The notes under the pieces: model-generated
Databases searched by the model: none
What the model was told of the DNA's origin: nothing
What the model saw: the letters and a program-made list of their open reading frames with translations, nothing else
In this document: positions 46,296 through 55,590 of the stretch, piece by piece
How positions within the stretch are numbered: the first letter of the stretch is position 1
How the letters are laid out: the number at the start of each line of letters is the position of its first letter
Position numbers and translations under genes: made by a program
Assembly: GCF_020164475.1 (NCBI RefSeq)
Contig: NZ_JAIQWX010000020.1
Coordinates: forward strand, 1 to 62,267
Direction of reading: 5' to 3'
DNA from: Pseudomonas sp. REP124
Lineage (GTDB): Bacteria; Pseudomonadota; Gammaproteobacteria; Pseudomonadales; Pseudomonadaceae
Length of the DNA stretch: 62,267 nucleotides

Positions 46296-47102
46296 ATGCC
46301 AGTAACGATGGAAATTCAAGGGGCGGTAGCGCGAATTACGCTCGATCGCCCCGAAGCCTTGAATGCGCTGAACCTGGATTCCCTGCGAGTGCTGCGTGCT
46401 TGTCTGGTGGAGGTGCGTGACCGGCGTGAAATTCGCACAGCCATTATCACCGGCGGCGGCAATCGGGCGTTTTGCGTCGGAGCCGACCTGAAAAGTACCC
46501 GGGAATCGTCGGCCTCCTATGCAGAATCGCTGTTTCTGGAAAACGAAGCGGCTGCCGACGCAGGGCTCTACATTCGCCTGATGGATCTGAGTGATCTTGA
46601 TCTGCGTAAGCCGCTGATCGCTGCAGTCAATGGCCACTGCCTGGGCGGCGGCCTGGAGCTGGCCTTGCAGTGCAGTCTGCGCATCGCGTCGAGCAATGCC
46701 AGTTTCGGCTTGCCCGAAGCCGTAGTGGGTTCGATCCCGGCAGTTTCCGGCCTGCATCGGTTGCTGCGGGCGGTCCCTTCTGCTCATGCGATGCAGATGG
46801 CCCTGACCGGACAGCGCATTGATGCGCTGCACGCGTCGGTGATCGGCCTGGTGTCGGAAGTTGTCGATAGCCAGGAGCAACTGGTCGAGCGTTCTTTTGA
46901 GCTGGCTGAACGCATCGCCTGCGCTGCACCTTTGGCCATCCAGGCGTTGCAATCTCTGTCAACGCAAACCGCTCACCTGTCCGATCGTGATGCGCAGCGG
47001 CTGACCGAGTTGTACTGGGGCGTTCTGCGCGATACCGAGGACAGGCTTGAAGGGCGGGCGGCATTCTCCGAGAAGCGCTCACCGCAGTACCAGGGCCGCT
47101 AA
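46296..47102 (+). CDS. Enoyl-CoA hydratase/isomerase
   Basis: 268 aa from ATG 46296. Crotonase fold with the oxyanion region NRAFCVGADLKS, GHCLGGGLELALQCSL and GLPEAVVGSIPAVSG holding the usual Glu residues. No signal peptide, unlike the hydratase at 14936. Ten bp after the SDR, with which it would carry out hydration and oxidation steps. Confidence 0.87.
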   Translation: MPVTMEIQGAVARITLDRPEALNALNLDSLRVLRACLVEVRDRREIRTAIITGGGNRAFCVGADLKSTRESSASYAESLFLENEAAADAGLYIRLMDLSDLDLRKPLIAAVNGHCLGGGLELALQCSLRIASSNASFGLPEAVVGSIPAVSGLHRLLRAVPSAHAMQMALTGQRIDALHASVIGLVSEVVDSQEQLVERSFELAERIACAAPLAIQALQSLSTQTAHLSDRDAQRLTELYWGVLRDTEDRLEGRAAFSEKRSPQYQGR

Positions 47103-47163
47103 GGCCTGGAGGCCATCATGACAATAAAAAATCCCGACACGTTCAAAGCGGGAGGACTACAGC

Positions 47164-48381
47164 ATGTTGCGTGACGCATTGAAAGGCTTGACGGTGCTGG
47201 ACTTCACCCAGATTGCTGCAGGCCCTACCTGCACCATGCTGCTCGCCGATATGGGGGCGCAGGTCATCAAGGTCGAGCCTCCGGAAGGCGAGTTGGGGCG
47301 CACCCTTGGCCCGGCCTGGGTCGGTGAAGACAGTGCGCTCTACCACGGCTTCAACCGTGGCAAACTGGGTGTTTGTCTCGACCTCAAGCATCCCGATAGC
47401 CTGGCTATCTTGATGCGCATGGTGGCCGAAGCTGACGTGCTCATTGAAAGCATGCGTCCCGGTGTCATGGCGCGCCTGGGGCTCGGGTATGAGGCGGTGG
47501 CTGAGGTTAACCCGAAGCTGATTTACTGCTCCATTTCCGCCTACGGACAGCAGGGCCCTTACGCTGAGCGGGCAGGTGTGGACGGTATCCTGCAGGCGGA
47601 CTCAGGTTTGATGAGTCTGATTGGCTTGCCGGACTCGCCGCCGTGCAAGGTGCAGGCACCGGTAGTCGATGTGGTGACGGGCTACATGGCCAGCATGTCG
47701 ATTCTGGCAAAGCTGCAGGCGCGTCATGTCGACGGCAAGGGCGGTCATCTGGACGTCAGTCTTATGAACAGCGCCTTGGCTTTGCAGCAGTCTTCCATCA
47801 CCAGCTACCTGCAGGATGGGCAGTTGCCCAAGCCTATCGGCAGCGCGGCGCCGTACGCGGCGCCCAACGAAGCCTTCCGCACTGAGGATGGCTGGATCAT
47901 GGTTGCGGCTTACAACGGCAATCGCTGGGAGCGTTTGTGCGCGGTGCTCGGGCATGGGGAGTGGGTGCAGGACCCGCGTTTCGACAGCTCGGGTAATCGG
48001 GTCAAGCACCGGGCGTTGATGCAGGCAATGCTCGATTCGGTTTTTGTCACGCGTCCTACGACGCACTGGCTGGAAGCCCTGCGCAAAGCCGACATCCTGT
48101 GTGCAAAGGTCGCCGACTACAGTGACCTGCTGGTGCATCCGCAACTGGCTGACAATGCATTGCTGGCGAGCATCGAACATCCACGACACGGCACGTTGCG
48201 TACGGTTGGTTTCCCGGTCAACAGCGCTGCCGCAGCGGCTGAGCCCTACAGGCCGGCACCCGATCTGGGTGAGCATTCGCGTAGTGTTTTGAGAGACTTT
48301 GCGTTCAGCGATGAAGAAATCGACCGGTACTTGCAGGGCGGCGCTGTCCGCGAATCCAGGGAGCCCAAAGCTCCTCGGTAG
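47164..48381 (+). CDS. Class III (CaiB/BaiF) CoA-transferase
   Basis: 405 aa. N-terminal DFTQIAAGPTCTMLLADMGA, IKVEPPEGE, and the region VVDVVTGYMASMSILAKL that carries the catalytic Asp. Attaches CoA to the pathway acid, probably from a pathway CoA ester. Last gene of the five-gene operon and followed by a good terminator. Confidence 0.88.
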   Translation: MLRDALKGLTVLDFTQIAAGPTCTMLLADMGAQVIKVEPPEGELGRTLGPAWVGEDSALYHGFNRGKLGVCLDLKHPDSLAILMRMVAEADVLIESMRPGVMARLGLGYEAVAEVNPKLIYCSISAYGQQGPYAERAGVDGILQADSGLMSLIGLPDSPPCKVQAPVVDVVTGYMASMSILAKLQARHVDGKGGHLDVSLMNSALALQQSSITSYLQDGQLPKPIGSAAPYAAPNEAFRTEDGWIMVAAYNGNRWERLCAVLGHGEWVQDPRFDSSGNRVKHRALMQAMLDSVFVTRPTTHWLEALRKADILCAKVADYSDLLVHPQLADNALLASIEHPRHGTLRTVGFPVNSAAAAAEPYRPAPDLGEHSRSVLRDFAFSDEEIDRYLQGGAVRESREPKAPR

Positions 48382-48390
48382 GTAAAAATC

Positions 48391-48416
48391 AATCCCGGCT
48401 CAGGCCGGGATTTTTT
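48391..48416. terminator. Terminator between CoA-transferase and LysR genes
   Basis: AATCCCGGC-TCA-GGCCGGGATT followed by TTTTC on the plus strand. It abuts the stop of the convergent LysR gene. Confidence 0.8.
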
Positions 48417-49324
48417 CATTCTGCTGTGCGGCTCAGTCGCGCCTGTTCCAGTATCCATTGGCGGAATATCGTCATGTCCTCTCGCTCGGGACGATGCTTG
48501 GGCGTCAGTAAATAGTACGTGTAGGCACCACGGTCAACGGTTTGCTCGAATGGGCGCACCAGCGTGCCTTCACGTAATTCCTTTCCCACCAGAAACAACT
48601 GAGCCATGGCAATCCCTTGCCCACCGATGGCGGCGGCATAGACCATGGATGAGCTCTGATAAATCATGCCTGCGCGCGAATCGACCTGACTGATGACGCC
48701 CGTTTCCTCAAGCCAATAGGCCCAATCGTCAGGGCGGGCTATGGAATGAAGCATGGTGTATTCGGCAACGTCGACAGGCGAATGCAAGCCGGGTTCAGTG
48801 TTCAACAAAGCAGGGCTGCACACCGGGGCCAGTAAGTTCTCGCTCAGTACATAACTGTTGCAATTAGGCCAGTCTCCTGCGCCAAGCCGAATCGCCGCAT
48901 CCAGATCCTCTTTCTGAAAATCCACCGGATCCAGGGAAGCGGTGAGCAATACCTCAATCTTTGGATTTTCATGGTGAAAGCTTGCCAGGCGCGGGATCAG
49001 CCACTGCATGGCAAACGTGGTGTAAGCGCGAACCTTGATCTGCCGACGTTTAGTTGGACGCTTCAGTTGCCGTGTAGCGCTGCGCAGTTCTTCAATGATT
49101 CGTGCCACGGCATTGAAATATTGTTCACCGGCTGCCGTGAGGCTGACCTGTCGATGGCCTCGCGTGAAAAGGGGCTGCTCCATGTAGTCCTCCAGCGAGC
49201 GAATCTGCCTGGATACAGCACCTGGAGTGACATTCAGTTCCTCGGCGGCCAAGGTAATGCTCAAGTGACGCGCGACAGCTTCGAAGGCGCGAATGGCGTT
49301 GAGTGGAGGTAGTCTGTCCTTCAT
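48416..49324 (-). CDS. LysR-family regulator, GcvA-like
   Basis: 302 aa from ATG 49324 (MKDRLPPLNAIRAFEA), the usual start pattern of this subgroup; an upstream ATG at 49345 is possible. Helix-turn-helix in LSITLAAEELNVTPGAVSRQ, then the effector domain. Placed between the acyl-CoA operon and the aldehyde dehydrogenase/transporter pair, so it may control both. Confidence 0.83.
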   Translation of the reverse strand: MKDRLPPLNAIRAFEAVARHLSITLAAEELNVTPGAVSRQIRSLEDYMEQPLFTRGHRQVSLTAAGEQYFNAVARIIEELRSATRQLKRPTKRRQIKVRAYTTFAMQWLIPRLASFHHENPKIEVLLTASLDPVDFQKEDLDAAIRLGAGDWPNCNSYVLSENLLAPVCSPALLNTEPGLHSPVDVAEYTMLHSIARPDDWAYWLEETGVISQVDSRAGMIYQSSSMVYAAAIGGQGIAMAQLFLVGKELREGTLVRPFEQTVDRGAYTYYLLTPKHRPEREDMTIFRQWILEQARLSRTAE

Positions 49325-49459
49325 GGGGATCTTCTTGTACGACATAAATGGCCCTGGATGAGGATGACAAAAGCTCAAGTGAGCCGGATTGTCAAACGCC
49401 AACACCCCGCCGCGGTTTGATCCACGGCAGGGTGCTTGGGTTGGTAGGGGAGGGACGCG

Positions 49460-50893
49460 TCAGAGGCGGATGATGACCGACTTCAGCTGGGTGTAGTGAG
49501 ACAAGGCATCGATGCCTTGCTCGCGCCCGTAGCCGCTCTGTTTAAATCCACCGCAAGGCGTCTGCACGAACCCGCCGCTGTATTCGTTGACCACGATTCG
49601 GCCGGCTTCAAGACCAGCAGCGACTCGGTGAACCCGACCAATGTCGCGGCTCCAGATACCGGCGCCGAGGCCGAACTCACTGTCGTTGGCGATGCGCAGG
49701 GCATCCGCCTCATCTTTGAATGGGATCACGCAGACGATCGGCCCGAAAATCTCTTCCTTGGCCAAGGTCATGTCATTGGTTACACCGGTGTATACCGTCG
49801 GTTCGATGTACCAGCCCGTACCCAGATGCTCGCCAGTACCGACCTTACCGCCGATAGCAGGCTTGAGGCCTTCACGTTCTGCGACTTCGAAATAGCTTTT
49901 GATTTTCTCGAACTGTGCCTTGGTGGTAATCGGCCCCGAGGTGGAGTCGAAGTCTGGGCCCACGCGCAGCGCCGCTACTTCACTGATGAATTTTTCAACA
50001 AACTGATCGTGAATGTTTTCCTGAACCAGCAGGCGAGTGCCAGCTGCACACCACTGACCGCTGTTCCAGGTAAAGGCGCGAGTGGCACCCTTGGCAGCGG
50101 CAGCCAGATCGGCATCGTCAAACACGATGTTGGCGGACTTGCCACCCAGTTCCAGCGTCAGCGGCAAGATGCGTTCTGCTGCGATACGTCCCAGCTCCTG
50201 GCCGGCAGTCAGGCCGCCGGTGAACGAAATTTTACGCATCAGCGGGTGACGCGCCATGACGGGGCCAATGACGCTGCCCTTGCCCACAATTACGTTGAAA
50301 ACACCGGGTGGCAGGCCCGCTTCTTCAACGGCGATTCTTGCCAGTTCTACAAGCGAAGCGGAGGTGTGTTCCGACGGCTTGGCCACCACGGTATTGCCGG
50401 TAGCCAACGCAGGCGCAATGGCGCGAGCGGCCTGATGTAGCGGGGCGTTCCACGGCAGAATGACGCCGATAACACCGAACGGATCGCGTCGGGTGTATAC
50501 GTGATAGTCAGGGCCCTGATTGATGACTTCACCGTCCATGACGTTGACCAGCCCGGCATAGTATTCAAAGTACTGGGCGGTCAGATCCATCAAGGCCGCC
50601 ATTTCCTGGCCAGGCTTGCCGGTCTCGGCACTTTCCAGCGTGCCAATACGGTTAACGCCAGTGCGCACGATACGGGCCAGCTCAATGAGAATACGACCAC
50701 GTTCGGAAGGGCGCATATCGCGCCAGGCGGGTACGGCCTGGTGAGCGTTTTCGATGGCAAATTCGACGTCTTGCGGGCCACTGTTAGCGACTTCGCCCAT
50801 TTTTTCGCCGCTGCGCGGATCCAGTTTGTCCACGAAGTGACCGGTGCACGGTGGCAGGGTGGCGCCGGCAATGTAACTTTCAACTTTTAACAT
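49460..50893 (-). CDS. NAD(P)-dependent aldehyde dehydrogenase
   Basis: 477 aa from ATG 50893, GAGGAG upstream. Motifs: ILPWNAPLHQAARA, FTGGLTAGQELGRIAA, general base in TLELGGKS, nucleophile in NSGQWCAAGTRL, and the C-terminal CGGFKQSGYGREQG. A hydroxybenzaldehyde/betaine-aldehyde-like class enzyme; the substrate cannot be fixed from sequence. Divergent from the MHS transporter, suggesting uptake and oxidation of the compound that enters the acyl-CoA operon. Confidence 0.88.
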   Translation of the reverse strand: MLKVESYIAGATLPPCTGHFVDKLDPRSGEKMGEVANSGPQDVEFAIENAHQAVPAWRDMRPSERGRILIELARIVRTGVNRIGTLESAETGKPGQEMAALMDLTAQYFEYYAGLVNVMDGEVINQGPDYHVYTRRDPFGVIGVILPWNAPLHQAARAIAPALATGNTVVAKPSEHTSASLVELARIAVEEAGLPPGVFNVIVGKGSVIGPVMARHPLMRKISFTGGLTAGQELGRIAAERILPLTLELGGKSANIVFDDADLAAAAKGATRAFTWNSGQWCAAGTRLLVQENIHDQFVEKFISEVAALRVGPDFDSTSGPITTKAQFEKIKSYFEVAEREGLKPAIGGKVGTGEHLGTGWYIEPTVYTGVTNDMTLAKEEIFGPIVCVIPFKDEADALRIANDSEFGLGAGIWSRDIGRVHRVAAGLEAGRIVVNEYSGGFVQTPCGGFKQSGYGREQGIDALSHYTQLKSVIIRL

Positions 50894-51193
50894 CGGGTGT
50901 CTCCTCGGTGCACGCGACAGACAATGTCGGTGCGCCTCTTGTTGTCTGAACTTTGATGACTGGCGGCAGATTCGACCTTTATGCATAGGTTGTTCAAGGG
51001 AGTTTTCAGCGTCCTTCGCTTGAGAAAAACTCAGCTGACGCTGAGCTTATGGAACGCAAGCACCTGCGGCATGGGATTTCGAACCCGGTTGATCAAACGT
51101 CAACTGAGTAGGGCATTAAACTCGCTTCACTGCGCAGAAAAGCGATGCCATCGTTTCCGTCACAACAAGAAATGTGCTTACGGGAACAATGCT

Positions 51194-52534
51194 ATGAACA
51201 ATGAGAGTAATGCGGCCCTGCATCACCTGCCCGAACTGGAAAGCAGTTCGAACACCAATGGACGAAAGTTAAGCAAAACCGAGCGTAAGGCCATGGTGGC
51301 CGCCACACTCGGAACGATTGTGGAATACACCGACTGGGTGATTTACGCGACGTTCTCCACAATCCTGGCCCGTCAGTTTTTCCCCAGCGGCAACAGCCTG
51401 ACTGCGTTGCTGTCGGTACTTGCTGTATTCGCTGTCGGATTTCTGATGCGACCAATCGGCGGTGCGGTATTGGGAACATTCGCTGACCGTTACGGACGGA
51501 AAAAAGGGCTGACCCTGTCCATCCTCCTGATGTCGCTTGCCTCGCTCGTTATCGGTATCTGCCCCAACTACGAAAGCATCGGCATCGCTGCTCCGATCAT
51601 CCTGGTACTTGCGCGTCTCACCCAAGGCTTTTCCGCCGGCGGCGAGTTCGGTTCTGCTTCGGCTTTCCTGATCGAGTCCGCACCCTCGAATCGCCGGGCT
51701 TTCGCAGGCTCCTGGCAATGGTTTGCGATAAATGCCGGTACGTTAGTGTCATTCCTGTTGGGTTATATGCTGGCATCGATCGGGAGTGACACCGCTCTGG
51801 AGGATTGGGGCTGGCGCGTGGCTTTTGTGATCGCCGCTCTGATGGGGTTGTTGACCTTGTGGATTCGTCTTTCTGTCCGTGAGACTGAAGTGTTCCAGTC
51901 CAGAGTTGCCAAGAAAACGGTAAAAAAGAGCCCACTGCGCGAGATCTTTACCACTCACCGCAAGGATGTGCTGCGCGTGATCGGCGTGGCGATGGCAGGC
52001 AATCTGCTGAACTACGTGTGGATGGTGAGTTATCCGTCGCAAGTGCATTTGATTACTGGCATGTCTATTCGTGACACGTTGCTGGCCGGATCCATTGCAG
52101 TTGGGGTCTCGTTGTTGCTCATGCCCTTCGTTGGCATGCTGGCCGACCGTGTCGGTCGTCGCCCTGTCCTGATTGTGTTCGCTTTCAGTGCAGCATTGTG
52201 GGCCTGGCCGAGTTTTGGTTTGCTGTATCAAGGCATCAGCCTGGCTGAAGTGGCGATGATTCAAACTGTATCGATGGTGATTCTGACCGGCTTCGGTGCA
52301 GCCTCAGCGGTGACCATGGCCGAGCAGTTCCCGGCAGAGGTTCGGGTAACCGGGATCGCACTTCCATATGCTTTGTCCGTTACTGTCTTTGGCGGTACCT
52401 CTCCGTACCTGATGACGGCAATGACTGGCGGTGGGTACGGCCATTTGTTCTGGATTTACCTGGCGGCGATCAGTTTGATCAGCGGCATCGTTTACCTGCG
52501 AATGTCTGAGATGAAGGGACAACCGCTGCGTTAA
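51194..52534 (+). CDS. MFS transporter, metabolite:H+ symporter (MHS) family
   Basis: 446 aa from ATG 51194; the frame is open back to 50981 but without membrane character. Twelve helices. GTIVEYTDWVIYATFSTILA and LADRYGRKKG-like FADRYGRKKGLTLSI mark the MHS group (ShiA, KgtP, PcaT relatives). The GxxxEYxD entry motif has Thr where Phe is usual. Imports an organic acid, probably the substrate of the neighbouring genes. Confidence 0.86.
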   Translation: MNNESNAALHHLPELESSSNTNGRKLSKTERKAMVAATLGTIVEYTDWVIYATFSTILARQFFPSGNSLTALLSVLAVFAVGFLMRPIGGAVLGTFADRYGRKKGLTLSILLMSLASLVIGICPNYESIGIAAPIILVLARLTQGFSAGGEFGSASAFLIESAPSNRRAFAGSWQWFAINAGTLVSFLLGYMLASIGSDTALEDWGWRVAFVIAALMGLLTLWIRLSVRETEVFQSRVAKKTVKKSPLREIFTTHRKDVLRVIGVAMAGNLLNYVWMVSYPSQVHLITGMSIRDTLLAGSIAVGVSLLLMPFVGMLADRVGRRPVLIVFAFSAALWAWPSFGLLYQGISLAEVAMIQTVSMVILTGFGAASAVTMAEQFPAEVRVTGIALPYALSVTVFGGTSPYLMTAMTGGGYGHLFWIYLAAISLISGIVYLRMSEMKGQPLR

Positions 52535-52551
52535 ACGTAAAATTGTCCTCG

Positions 52552-52587
52552 AAGGCCGCCCCGAAACGGGCGGCCTTTTCGTTTTTG
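52552..52587 (+). terminator. Terminator after the MHS transporter
   Basis: AAGGCCGCCC-CGAAA-CGGGCGGCCTT followed by TTCGTTTTTG. Confidence 0.85.
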
Positions 52588-52696
52588 TGGTCAATCCGCT
52601 GGATTAGTAAGTGCAGCTTCAAAGGGTGAGGGGGGGAGGCATCTTGTTCGAACCCTTCGGGAAACTCACCATGTGCATGCCCTGATCTCAGCGGCA

Positions 52697-52822
52697 ATGC
52701 TCCGACTACCCGCTCACTTTGGAGACAGCGATGCGCCGCATCTGCCGATACTCGAGTCTCCCGAGTGCCACGCTATTGAAGATGACCTCGCCCGCGTTGG
52801 CGTGGACGTGAAGGTGCCGTGA
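52697..52822 (+). CDS. Small ORF or gene remnant coupled to the ABC gene
   Basis: 41 codons from ATG 52697 ending TGA at 52820-52822, overlapping the ATG of the ABC gene (TGATG). The same frame has no stop back to about 52600, and a GTG at 52673 could also start it. The end reads LPILESPECHAIEDDLARVG. No ribosome site is evident for the ATG. It could be a short gene used for coupling, or the tail of a deleted gene. Not recognised. Confidence 0.35.
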   Translation: MLRLPAHFGDSDAPHLPILESPECHAIEDDLARVGVDVKVP

Positions 52823-54531
52823 TGAATGAACAATTTCGTCCTTACCCCTACAGCCAGGTGCTCGGCTTCGTGGCCAGAATGTGGATGCGGCGACGTGGTT
52901 TTTTTATCTCGGGTACTTTGCTGACTCTCGCCGCTACAGGGTTCGATCTGTTGTTGCCTTGGGCGTCAGCAAGGCTGATCGAAAGCGTCGCTTTGAATAC
53001 TGATGCGCCCACCGTGTGGCAGAACTGGTTCATCCTCCTGGGCGCCTTCGCAGGATTCGCCATCAGCCGTAATCTCGCCCATCGCTTGTGGATTCCGCTG
53101 GCGTCGCGAAACATGCAGGCGGTCTTGCTGAAAAGTTTTGAACATGTGCTGTCCGCACCTGCCCACTGGCATGCGGTGCAGTCCTCCGGTGATACGTTGC
53201 GACGCTTACGTCGGTCGATGTCGGGATATGACAAGGTAACTGATGCGGTCACGGTGCATTTGGGGCCGGCCTTGATGGTGTTGCTGGGACTCGTCGTGAT
53301 GATCGGTTGGCGTGAGCCACTGGCTGGCCTGTTTGCTTTGCTGGTAGCGATCGCGTTTATCGTCAGTAACCTGGTGGTCGGCATGCAGTGGATACGCCCG
53401 GCTCACCTGAACGCAAACTTTAACGACGGACAGTTGAGCGGACTGGCCGCTGATGTGCTGGCTGCTGCCACAACCATCAAGAGTTTCAGAGCGGAGACGC
53501 GCGAGCGTGCACGCATGGAAGAGGTCGCGCAGGAGTGGGGGCTGGCATCTTCGAAAGCTTGGCGGCGTGTTGTCGACTTGGGGTTGATGCAGAACCTGCT
53601 GCTGTTGTTACTGCTTGCAGGGCTCAGTGGCGTCGCACTGCTTGCCTGGTCAAAAGGGGCCACTCGCCCGGGTGACGTTGCATTTGCCGTCACGTCGTTT
53701 CTACTGATGGCAGGCTATCTGCGTGGGTTTGGTGAAAACCTTCGGGCGGCTCAGTCGGGGCTTGAGGATGCTGCGGACGCTCTGTTCTTGACCGGGTTGC
53801 CCCAGGAGGAATCCGGCTCCAGTGAAACGCTGGCGATTGTGGATGACCGGCGCGGGGAGGTGGTGTTCGACAACATCGGGTTCACTTACCCAGGGACGGA
53901 CGCACCCGTCCTGGAAGGGTTCAGTCTGCACGTGCTGTCCGGTGAGACCGTCGCCATTGCTGGTGCCAGTGGTTCAGGAAAATCAACGGTATCCAAGTTG
54001 TTGCAGCGCTTCTACGAACCCCACGGTGGGCAGGTCATGCTGGATGGACGTGACATCTCGACGTTGCCCCTGGACGTGCTTCGGCGCAACGTTTCCATGG
54101 TAGGACAGGACGCGGTGCTGTTGAGTCGCTCCATACGCGACAACATCAGCTATTCAAGACCCAACGCCAGTCTGGAAGAAATTGTCGCAGCCGCCACTGC
54201 TGCGTGTGCGCATGAATTCATCATGGCCCTCCCCGAAGGCTATAACACCCATGTCGGTAGTTATGGGGCGTTGTTGTCAGGTGGGCAGCGGCAGCGCATT
54301 GCGCTGGCCAGGGCAGTATTGGCAGATGCTCCTGTACTGGTACTGGACGAAGCCACCTCGGCTCTGGACACGCAAACCGAGGCACGGGTATTGGCTAGCA
54401 TCGTCGCTTTTCGGCCACAGCAAACACGGATTGTTATTGCTCATCGTCCAGCGGCCATTCTTGCAGCGGACAGAGTGCTCTGGCTGGAGCAGGGGGCGGC
54501 ATTCGAAACCGCAGCCAGTTGTGTCATTTGA
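52822..54531 (+). CDS. ABC exporter, fused membrane and ATPase domains
   Basis: 569 aa. Six helices in residues 1-310 (type I exporter fold), then one ATPase domain: Walker A GASGSGKST (about residue 382), signature LLSGGQRQRIALARAVL, Walker B VLVLDEATSALD, and H-loop IAHRP. A homodimer, or a half of a heterodimer whose partner is not in the window. Cargo unknown; relatives export peptides, siderophores or drugs. Convergent with the LysR gene 8 bp away. Confidence 0.87.
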   Translation: MNEQFRPYPYSQVLGFVARMWMRRRGFFISGTLLTLAATGFDLLLPWASARLIESVALNTDAPTVWQNWFILLGAFAGFAISRNLAHRLWIPLASRNMQAVLLKSFEHVLSAPAHWHAVQSSGDTLRRLRRSMSGYDKVTDAVTVHLGPALMVLLGLVVMIGWREPLAGLFALLVAIAFIVSNLVVGMQWIRPAHLNANFNDGQLSGLAADVLAAATTIKSFRAETRERARMEEVAQEWGLASSKAWRRVVDLGLMQNLLLLLLLAGLSGVALLAWSKGATRPGDVAFAVTSFLLMAGYLRGFGENLRAAQSGLEDAADALFLTGLPQEESGSSETLAIVDDRRGEVVFDNIGFTYPGTDAPVLEGFSLHVLSGETVAIAGASGSGKSTVSKLLQRFYEPHGGQVMLDGRDISTLPLDVLRRNVSMVGQDAVLLSRSIRDNISYSRPNASLEEIVAAATAACAHEFIMALPEGYNTHVGSYGALLSGGQRQRIALARAVLADAPVLVLDEATSALDTQTEARVLASIVAFRPQQTRIVIAHRPAAILAADRVLWLEQGAAFETAASCVI

Positions 54532-54538
54532 CTGCGGG

Positions 54539-55462
54539 TTACAGAATCAGATTTTCGAGTGGTGGAGCAGCGTAATCGCTGCGTAGGAAGTCGATCAGGA
54601 CGCGCAACTTTGCGGGTACCCGGCGTCGGTCAGGATAGTAAAGGTGCAAGGAAGGAATGACCGGGCACCATTCCTCCAGCACTCTTACTAGCCGTCCTTG
54701 CCGCAGGAAGGGCTCGATATAGCCATTGATCATGTAAGCGATGCCTAATCCGTCCATCGCAGAACGAACCAGGATCTCCGAGTCGTTGAGGATCAGTCGA
54801 CCCTTGATCTGCAAGTCGATTTTTTCTTCACCGTTATCGAACTCCCAGCGCTCAATCTGCCCCGTGCTGGATTGTCGAAAGCCAATGCAATTGTGCATCA
54901 ATAAATCACGGGGATGTTCGGGCTGACCAAATCGCGCTACATATTCGGGAGCGGCTATGATCTGCGCCTTCAAGGCGGGGCCGATCGGTAAGGCCACCAT
55001 ATCTTTCTCGACGGCGCTACCAAACCGGATACCCGCGTCGAACCCCTGGCTGACGATATCCACCAACTGATTCTCGACACGTATTTCCAGATTGATTTCG
55101 GGGTATATGGTCATGAAACGTTGAAGTATCGGTTGCAGCAGAATCAAGTACGCGGCACGCGGAACATTGATACGCAACAGGCCTGCGGGAAGGCTGGCCT
55201 CCCGGCCGAGCTCTTGTGAGGCAGAGGAGAGTTGTTCCAGTGCAGGTTGCACTCGCTCCAAATATCGCTCACCAATCTCGGTCAGACAGACACTGCGGGT
55301 GGTTCGATTGAACAACACCAGCCCCAATCGCTGTTCAAGCCCTCGAATGCTTTGGCTGACAGCTGAAGGGGAAATACCTAGTTTTATAGCGGCGTTTGAG
55401 AAGCCCTTTTCTTCAGCCACCGTCATGAAGGTTACCAATCCATCCAGGTGATCCTGACGCAT
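54539..55462 (-). CDS. LysR-family regulator
   Basis: 307 aa from ATG 55462 (MRQDHLDGLVTFMTVAEEKG). Helix-turn-helix SNAAIKLGISPSAVSQSIRG and the RTTRSVCLTE block nearly match the LysR at 39662. Target not evident; it is not divergent from any gene here. Confidence 0.85.
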   Translation of the reverse strand: MRQDHLDGLVTFMTVAEEKGFSNAAIKLGISPSAVSQSIRGLEQRLGLVLFNRTTRSVCLTEIGERYLERVQPALEQLSSASQELGREASLPAGLLRINVPRAAYLILLQPILQRFMTIYPEINLEIRVENQLVDIVSQGFDAGIRFGSAVEKDMVALPIGPALKAQIIAAPEYVARFGQPEHPRDLLMHNCIGFRQSSTGQIERWEFDNGEEKIDLQIKGRLILNDSEILVRSAMDGLGIAYMINGYIEPFLRQGRLVRVLEEWCPVIPSLHLYYPDRRRVPAKLRVLIDFLRSDYAAPPLENLIL

Positions 55463-55590
55463 GATTGTTCTCCCACCACGGTGGCCAAGAAACAACGTTT
55501 AGCACCATCCACCTGGCGCTGCAAAAGCAGCCGCCCAATAGATTCTTACCGGATGTTGCTCGAAGTGACCCTTTCCAGCAGATCGTGAAA

